Positions 59,475 to 64,000 of a DNA stretch of 64,000 nt are shown here, piece after piece. The notes beneath the pieces are model-generated. The model had not been told where the DNA came from, searched no databases, and was given only the letters and a program-made list of their open reading frames with translations. Origin of the DNA: Gemmatimonadota bacterium. Lineage in GTDB: Bacteria > Gemmatimonadota > Gemmatimonadetes > Gemmatimonadales > Gemmatimonadaceae. Positions within the stretch are counted from its first letter, which is position 1; each line of letters opens with the position of its first letter. A program made the translations under genes and the position numbers. The DNA lies in assembly GCA_014192065.1 (NCBI GenBank), contig BJHH01000002.1, positions 434,001 to 498,000 on the forward strand, in the 5' to 3' direction.

Positions 59475-59488
59475 TGAATAGTCATTCA
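59475..59488. promoter_or_regulatory. ARG box (ArgR operator) before argG
   Basis: TGAAT-AGTC-ATTCA is an exact match to the core arms of the E. coli-type ARG box (TGAAT-N4-ATTCA). It lies 16 bases before the argG ATG. A weaker box, TGAATCAGCATATT, is at 59438-59451, so a two-box operator is possible. Confidence 0.8.
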
Positions 59489-59503
59489 TTTGCGGGGAAT
59501 CCG

Positions 59504-60778
59504 ATGCGTACGATCGCGCTGGCATACTCTGGTGGCCTCGACACTTCGATCATCGTCCCGTGGCTTCGCGAGCACTACGATGCCAAGGTCATCTGCGTCG
59601 CCGCCGACATCGGCCAGGGTGAGGAACTTGACGGCGTAAAGCAGAAGGCAATCGCCTCCGGTGCCGCGGAGTGCTACGTCGAAGACTTACGTACCGAATA
59701 TGTGCGCGATTTTATCTGGCCGACGCTTCGGGCTGGGGCGATCTACAACCGGAAGTACCTGCTCGGCACCTCGATGGCGCGTCCGCTCATCGCGAAAAAG
59801 CAGGTCGAGGTCGCGCGCGCCGTCGGCGCTGATGCGCTGGCCCACGGCTGCACCGGCAAGGGCAACGACCAGGTACGGTTCGAGCTGACGTATATGTCGT
59901 TTGCTCCCGACCTTCCGGTCATTGCGCCCTGGCGCATCTGGGATCTTCGCTCGCGCGAGGATTGCCTCGCCTATGCGGCTGCGCACAATGTGCCAGTCGC
60001 CGCCACAACCACCAAGATTTATTCGCGCGACCGCAACATCTGGCACATCTCCCATGAAGGTGGCGTCCTCGAGGATCCGAACAGCGTTCCCCCCAAGGAC
60101 CTGTTCATGCTCACCACCGATCCGGTTGACGCGCCGATGACTCCGGAAGACGTCACGATCGGTTTCGACGAGGGTATGCCGGCATCAGTGAACGGCGAAA
60201 CACTCGATCCAGTCACGCTCCTGACGAAGCTGAATGAAATCGGCGGACGCCATGGAATTGGGCGCGCCGACATCGTCGAGGATCGCCTCGTGGGAATGAA
60301 ATCGCGTGGGGTGTACGAGACCCCCGGCGGAACCCTGCTCTACACGGCGCACAGCGAGCTCGAGATGCTGGTGCTCGACCGCCGCACGCTTGCGGCCAAG
60401 GACCTCATCGCGCCGCGGTATGCGGACCTCGTCTATGAAGGGCGCTGGTGGACCACTGAACGTGAAGCGTACGACGCATTCGTGAACGCCACGCAGGGGC
60501 GTGTTACAGGAAGCATCACCCTGCGCCTCTGCCGAGGCACGGTCACCATCGCGGGCCGCCAGAGTGCGCATGCGCTCTACGACGAACGCTTCGTTACGTT
60601 CGGCGAAGACGACGTGTTCGAGCAGAGCGACGCCGCTGGATTCATCCGCCTTTTTGGCCTCGCCGCGCGCGTTCGCGCGCTCAAGGACATGGAAGCCGCA
60701 GGCGATGCCAACGCAGCATCGGCCGGCAAGATCAAAAACGCACGCACGCCGAAGCCTGGCGAACTCACCAACGCATGA
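59504..60778 (+). CDS. argG: Argininosuccinate synthase
   Basis: 424 residues. The PP-loop ATP-pyrophosphatase motif AYSGGLDTSI is at the N-terminus, followed by YLLGTSMARPLIAKKQVEVA, AHGCTGKGNDQVRFEL and KIYSRDRNIWHISHEGGVLE. It joins citrulline and aspartate with ATP to argininosuccinate. The ATG follows a GGGG at 59494-59497. The stop overlaps the argH start (ATGA). Confidence 0.97.
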   Translation: MRTIALAYSGGLDTSIIVPWLREHYDAKVICVAADIGQGEELDGVKQKAIASGAAECYVEDLRTEYVRDFIWPTLRAGAIYNRKYLLGTSMARPLIAKKQVEVARAVGADALAHGCTGKGNDQVRFELTYMSFAPDLPVIAPWRIWDLRSREDCLAYAAAHNVPVAATTTKIYSRDRNIWHISHEGGVLEDPNSVPPKDLFMLTTDPVDAPMTPEDVTIGFDEGMPASVNGETLDPVTLLTKLNEIGGRHGIGRADIVEDRLVGMKSRGVYETPGGTLLYTAHSELEMLVLDRRTLAAKDLIAPRYADLVYEGRWWTTEREAYDAFVNATQGRVTGSITLRLCRGTVTIAGRQSAHALYDERFVTFGEDDVFEQSDAAGFIRLFGLAARVRALKDMEAAGDANAASAGKIKNARTPKPGELTNA

Positions 60779-62178
60779 AGAAGCGCAGCGCCCGTGCCAA
60801 GTCCCACCAGCTCTGGGGCGGGCGCTTCGCCGCCGCGCCCCATCCCTCGCTCGAAGCGGTCAACCGCTCGATCGATGTGGATTTTCGGCTCTGGCCGCAC
60901 GACATCAACCTGTCGAAGGCGTGGGCAACAGCGCTCGTGGGCGCTCGGGTCCTTTCACGCGTCGAAGCAACGAAGATACAGCGTGGGCTCGATCGCGTAG
61001 CGCGGCGAATTCGCAGTGGCAACAAGCCGATCCGCACCGACGAAGATGTCCATACGATGATCGACCGCCTGCTGCACGATGAATCCGGCTCCGTGGCTTC
61101 CCGCCTCCACACCGGGCGGAGTCGCAACGACCAAGTGGCAACCGCATCTCGCCTGCTGGTGATGCACGAACTCGACGCCGTCACGCAGCTTGTGGAAGAA
61201 TTGCAGCGCACCTGCCACAAGCGCGCGGCCGGGTTATTGGACGCCATCATGCCAGCGTACACGCACATGCAGCGCGCGCAGCCGGTGAGCGCGGCGCACT
61301 GGATGCTCTCCCATTTCTGGGCGCTCGACCGCGACCGCGTACGCCTCCAGGCCGCGCGGGTCAGTGCCGGTGTCATGCCGCTTGGGTCAGGCGCGATAGC
61401 CGGCTCTGCATTTCGCGTGAACCGCACGCGCCTCGCCAAGACGCTTGGCTTTCATTCGATTTCGCCAAACAGTATCGACGCGGTCGGAGACAGGGACTTC
61501 ATAGCCGATGCGTTGTACGCGCTGACCGGCCTCGCGACCCATCTGTCGCGCCTCGCCGAAGACCTAATCTTGTTTGGCTCGAGCGAGTTTGGGTTCGTAC
61601 GATTCGCCGATGCATTCAGCACCGGCAGTTCGATGATGCCGCAGAAACGGAACCCGGACGCGCTGGAACTCGCCCGATCATCGCCGGCGCGGATCGGCGG
61701 CGACCTCTTCGCACTTCTGATGATGCTCAAGGGAACGCCGAGCGGCTACAACAAGGATTTCCAGGAAGACAAACGGGCGCTATTTGATGCGCTCGACGCT
61801 ATAACCCTCCTGCTCCCCGCGGTCTCGGGATCAGTCAGAACCCTCCGATTCGACCGGGCAAGGATGCGTGCAGCGGTGTCATCGTCGATGATGGCAACAG
61901 ACCTTGCTGATTATCTCGTGCGGCGCCGGGTCACGTTTCGTGAGGCCCACGGCGCGGTCGGCTCGCTTGTGCGCCAGGCTGAACTTGCACAGGTCGAACT
62001 CGACATGCTTGGCGCGAGTGTATTTCGCTCCGCCCATCCGTTGTTTGCTTCCGCAGCACGCCGTGAGCTCAACGCAGAATCGTCTCTGTCCCACCGTGAG
62101 ATCCCTGGTGGAACAGGCCCGCGCGCTGTGCGAACGCAGCTTGCACAGGCAGCAAAGAGAGTTCGGAAGAGTCGCTAA
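60775..62178 (+). CDS. argH: Argininosuccinate lyase
   Basis: 467 residues. The fumarase/aspartase superfamily signature is GSSMMPQKRNPDALEL near residue 285; other marks are LWGGRFAAAPHPSLEAVNRS, DEDVHTMIDRLLHD, LHTGRSRNDQVATASRLLVM and YTHMQRAQPVSAAHWMLSH. It splits argininosuccinate into arginine and fumarate. Translation is coupled to argG by the ATGA overlap. The fumarate released can feed the class I fumarase encoded at 49366. Confidence 0.96.
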   Translation: MKKRSARAKSHQLWGGRFAAAPHPSLEAVNRSIDVDFRLWPHDINLSKAWATALVGARVLSRVEATKIQRGLDRVARRIRSGNKPIRTDEDVHTMIDRLLHDESGSVASRLHTGRSRNDQVATASRLLVMHELDAVTQLVEELQRTCHKRAAGLLDAIMPAYTHMQRAQPVSAAHWMLSHFWALDRDRVRLQAARVSAGVMPLGSGAIAGSAFRVNRTRLAKTLGFHSISPNSIDAVGDRDFIADALYALTGLATHLSRLAEDLILFGSSEFGFVRFADAFSTGSSMMPQKRNPDALELARSSPARIGGDLFALLMMLKGTPSGYNKDFQEDKRALFDALDAITLLLPAVSGSVRTLRFDRARMRAAVSSSMMATDLADYLVRRRVTFREAHGAVGSLVRQAELAQVELDMLGASVFRSAHPLFASAARRELNAESSLSHREIPGGTGPRAVRTQLAQAAKRVRKSR

Positions 62179-62256
62179 CACTCAGTACAACTAAAGACTA
62201 CATACGTTTACTGGCTAATTGTTATTTACAGTGAATGTTTAGTTTACAACACACTA

Positions 62257-62286
62257 TGTATTATCCTCATTGAGGAGGATAATACA
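62257..62286. promoter_or_regulatory. Perfect palindrome over promoter, ribosome-binding site and start of the HTH gene
   Basis: TGTATTATCCTC (62257-62268) and GAGGATAATACA (62275-62286) are perfect 12-base inverted repeats with a 6-base centre. The left arm holds TATTAT (62259-62264), a good -10; the centre and right arm hold GAGGAGG (62272-62278), the ribosome-binding site; and the last base is the A of the start codon. It could be the operator of the encoded protein, an RNA hairpin that hides the start, or both. Confidence 0.8.
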
Positions 62287-62678
62287 TGAACTACACAACA
62301 ACTGATGTTGCGGCAGCGCTCGGTACGACGACGAAGATGGTCGACAACTTGCTCGCCAGGGAGGCAAAGCACCTCCTCTCCACTGGTAAAAGAGGAAAGT
62401 CGCGCCTGATTGACGAGTCGCTGATCGAAATACTCGCCATTGCATTGCTTCTTCGGCGCGATCTCGGAACGTCGGCTCGCACCTCGGTAAAATTGGCCTC
62501 TGGCATAGCGGCCTCACCGGTGTCCAACGTGGCCGTTGGCACGCTCGGCGTTCTCCACTTTGACGTCGCCAGCCTCAGACTGGTACTCCGCCAGGCGCTC
62601 GCCGATTCGCTCGAGGACAGGCAGCCGGTTCGGCGCGGACGACCCTTACTTAGCGCAAAACAGGGTACCTCGTTGTGA
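62286..62678 (+). CDS. Small MerR/helix-turn-helix-like DNA-binding protein
   Basis: 130 residues. The N-terminus MNYTTTDVAAALGTTTKMVD, then NLLAREAKHLL and GKRGKSRLIDESLIEILAIA, resembles the winged-helix DNA-binding part of MerR-type or phage-type excisionase regulators. The rest is hydrophobic and neutral (SNVAVGTLGVLHFDVASLRL) with no known effector domain. It is preceded by an AT-rich gap of about 100 bases after argH. Its own start is in a perfect palindrome, which suggests autoregulation. The downstream GT87-like remnant starts 121 bases later. Confidence 0.65.
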   Translation: MNYTTTDVAAALGTTTKMVDNLLAREAKHLLSTGKRGKSRLIDESLIEILAIALLLRRDLGTSARTSVKLASGIAASPVSNVAVGTLGVLHFDVASLRLVLRQALADSLEDRQPVRRGRPLLSAKQGTSL

Positions 62679-62799
62679 GGCACCCCGAGTTAGCAGCCAG
62701 GCGAGCAGCACACCGTGATCAAGAACACAAAGTAACGCTGGACACGAGTATCAAGTGGATGCAGTATTTGGGACGGCTCCATTTCGCCAGGGAGGATGA

Positions 62800-63879
62800 G
62801 TGCTGGGTTCCGAGCACATTCGGTTCTTCTACGACTCGTTCGATATCGGGATCTACTTTCGCGAGAGTGGTTGGATCCTCGCCTCGGCGCTGCCACGAAG
62901 CGAGCTTCCCTTCGGGTATCCTCCCTTGGCGCAGTTGTTGTTCGGCACGATGCGACTCGTGGCGAACGGCGTCCTCGGGCCATCTGAATCTGCATTCGCA
63001 AGAGTTTGGGTTGGGATCGCCGCCGCGCTCCTGGTGCTCGCAGTGGCATGGACCCTTTGGGTCACCCCATCCACGAGATGGCGGTCGCTCGCGGTGTGGG
63101 TCACGCCGGCAGCGCTGTACTTTGCCCTGTATCGGTTCGACCTCTTCCCGGCAATCGCGACGCTCGCAGCCTACTACCTCATCCGCGAGAATCGACTACT
63201 GGCGGGATCGCTCGTGCTGGGGCTGGCGATCGCGCTCAAAGGGTACGCCCTGTACCTACTTCCCGCGCTCTATTACTACATCGCGGCAAATCGCGGACAT
63301 AAGGCGGCGATTTCAGCGCTACTCCTTGCAATCGCCCCGCTGTTCGCCAGCGTCGCCGGGTTCCTCGTGTTCGCGGGAGTCGAAGAAACTCTCAAGCCGT
63401 TTGGCGCCTAGGCCACGCGAGGCTTCAACGGCGAGTCAAGCTATGATGCCCTCGCTGCTCTTGCCGGCATCCGACTTTCGCGTCACGTCGCGTTGGGAGG
63501 GTGGAGTCAACTGATTCAGCTGGCACAGTGGGGCGCTGCGCTGGGCGTTCTGCTCACTCGACCGAAAACCTTCAAGGCCTTCGCGGCGGCATCGCTCTTC
63601 GTGCTGATGGCGTTCCTGACGCTGTCACCCTATTACTCGCCTCAATATATCCTCTGGCTGCTTCCTCTGGCGTGCTTCGTCGAGGATCGGTTCGTGACTG
63701 CAACCGTCGTGTTGATGGGCTGGATCACGTATCTCTATTTCCCCGTTGCGTACGACAGTCTGGATGGTAGAGACAGCTGGATCCCTCCTCTCGTGTTCCT
63801 CTTGCTGATCGCCCGTATCGCTGCGGCGGGCCGAGCGTGGCTGGTCGCGTCTACTTCGTCGAATCCGCGACCGACGTGA
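62800..63879 (+). pseudogene. GT87-like membrane mannosyltransferase interrupted by an in-frame TAG
   Basis: A single frame runs from a GTG at 62800 (after GGAGG) to 63879 but has one TAG at 63409-63411. Before it, 203 residues include FFYDSFDIGIYFRESGWILA, LPFGYPPLAQLLFGTMRLVA and RFDLFPAIATLAAYYLIREN; after it, GFNGESSYDALAALAG, LTLSPYYSPQYILWLLPLAC and FLLLIARIAAAG. All are typical of GT87/DUF2029 polyprenyl-phosphate-dependent glycosyltransferases (GFNGES resembles the conserved RG..ES loop). The first transmembrane helix of the family is missing and a TGA directly precedes the GTG, so the 5' end may also be lost. Amber readthrough or a sequencing error is the alternative. Confidence 0.7.
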
Positions 63880-64000
63880 GCGCTTGTCGAGACTCAACCT
63901 CGTTTCCGAGGCGCAGTCGCTCGGGCCGTGAGTTGCCGACATGCGTGGGACGGTGGAGAACGAAGCTGGTGGAGCTCGAGCCATAGGGCCATTCCCCGCC
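63880..64000. other. Right-end stretch without a recognisable gene
   Basis: These 121 bases after the GT87-like remnant show no domain, start signal or clear terminator. A gene starting beyond the edge cannot be excluded. Confidence 0.4.

Noticed and set aside
62225-62245. TGAAT followed by AGTTT as a possible third ARG box
   Set aside because: Only one arm fits the consensus, and the gene it precedes is not an arginine gene.
1-64000. CRISPR arrays, insertion sequences, prophage or toxin-antitoxin genes
   Set aside because: No spaced direct repeats, transposase, integrase, phage structural or typical toxin-antitoxin sequences were recognised.

Overview
The window is about 62-64% GC and densely coded, with short intergenic gaps. 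Its gene content suggests a free-living heterotroph of the Gemmatimonadota or a close relative. It is rich in secreted S9, M28, S41, S58-like and S51-like hydrolases, a DUF5916 outer-membrane-type protein, a GH20 enzyme, a type III glutamine synthetase, a futalosine-pathway menaquinone enzyme, and envelope proteins with Arg/Gly-rich low-complexity inserts. The taxonomic placement is inference from gene content; no rRNA gene is present.

Region by region. 1-12.8 kb: an S9-type beta-propeller protein cut by the left edge, DUF5916, a glutamate/dicarboxylate symporter, a complete S9 peptidase, a P1 (S58) aminopeptidase, an M28 peptidase, a saccharopine-dehydrogenase-like reductase and a fatty acid desaturase. 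12.9-16.9 kb: a truncated amidohydrolase, two paralogous Cys-containing secreted proteins of unknown family, a DinB-fold protein, a nitrilase and a small secreted helical protein. 17-28.5 kb: an M28 peptidase, GH20, a rhomboid protease, a sco/GHL10/dctA operon, a lipoprotein joining a cyanophycinase-like domain to an apparently dead beta-lactamase domain, and an amidase. 28.7-36 kb: tRNA-Cys, a DASS dicarboxylate transporter, two convergent glutamine synthetases of different classes (GSIII and GSI) with a shared terminator, a zinc-ribbon membrane protein and MqnD.

36.1-42.1 kb is a TolC/adaptor/RND efflux operon. 42.2-44.3 kb is an unusual trio: a histone-H1-like protein, a MerR-like regulator and a plasmid-type replication initiator (RPA family). 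44.4-50.9 kb is a tightly packed run of S41 protease, PD40 propeller protein, YhaM-like exoribonuclease, MFS transporter and class I fumarase. 51-55.7 kb holds a small zinc ribbon and a minus-strand run of PafA-like phosphatase, Smr protein, aldo/keto reductase, glycosyltransferase and YggX.

55.9-62.2 kb is an arginine regulon: argC-argB-argD on the minus strand, then argR, argG and argH on the plus strand. Visible ArgR-type operators lie at argC and argG, and a consensus-like promoter makes argC a candidate leaderless mRNA. The right end (62.2-63.9 kb) is AT-richer near its start. It carries a small DNA-binding protein whose promoter, ribosome-binding site and start lie in a perfect palindrome, followed by a GT87-like membrane glycosyltransferase interrupted by an in-frame amber codon.

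The best candidates for undescribed biology are the H1-like/MerR/RPA trio, the cyanophycinase/pseudo-beta-lactamase fusion, the Cys-rich secreted paralogue pair, and the self-occluding regulator next to the GT87 remnant. No CRISPR array, insertion sequence, prophage or recognised defence system was seen.
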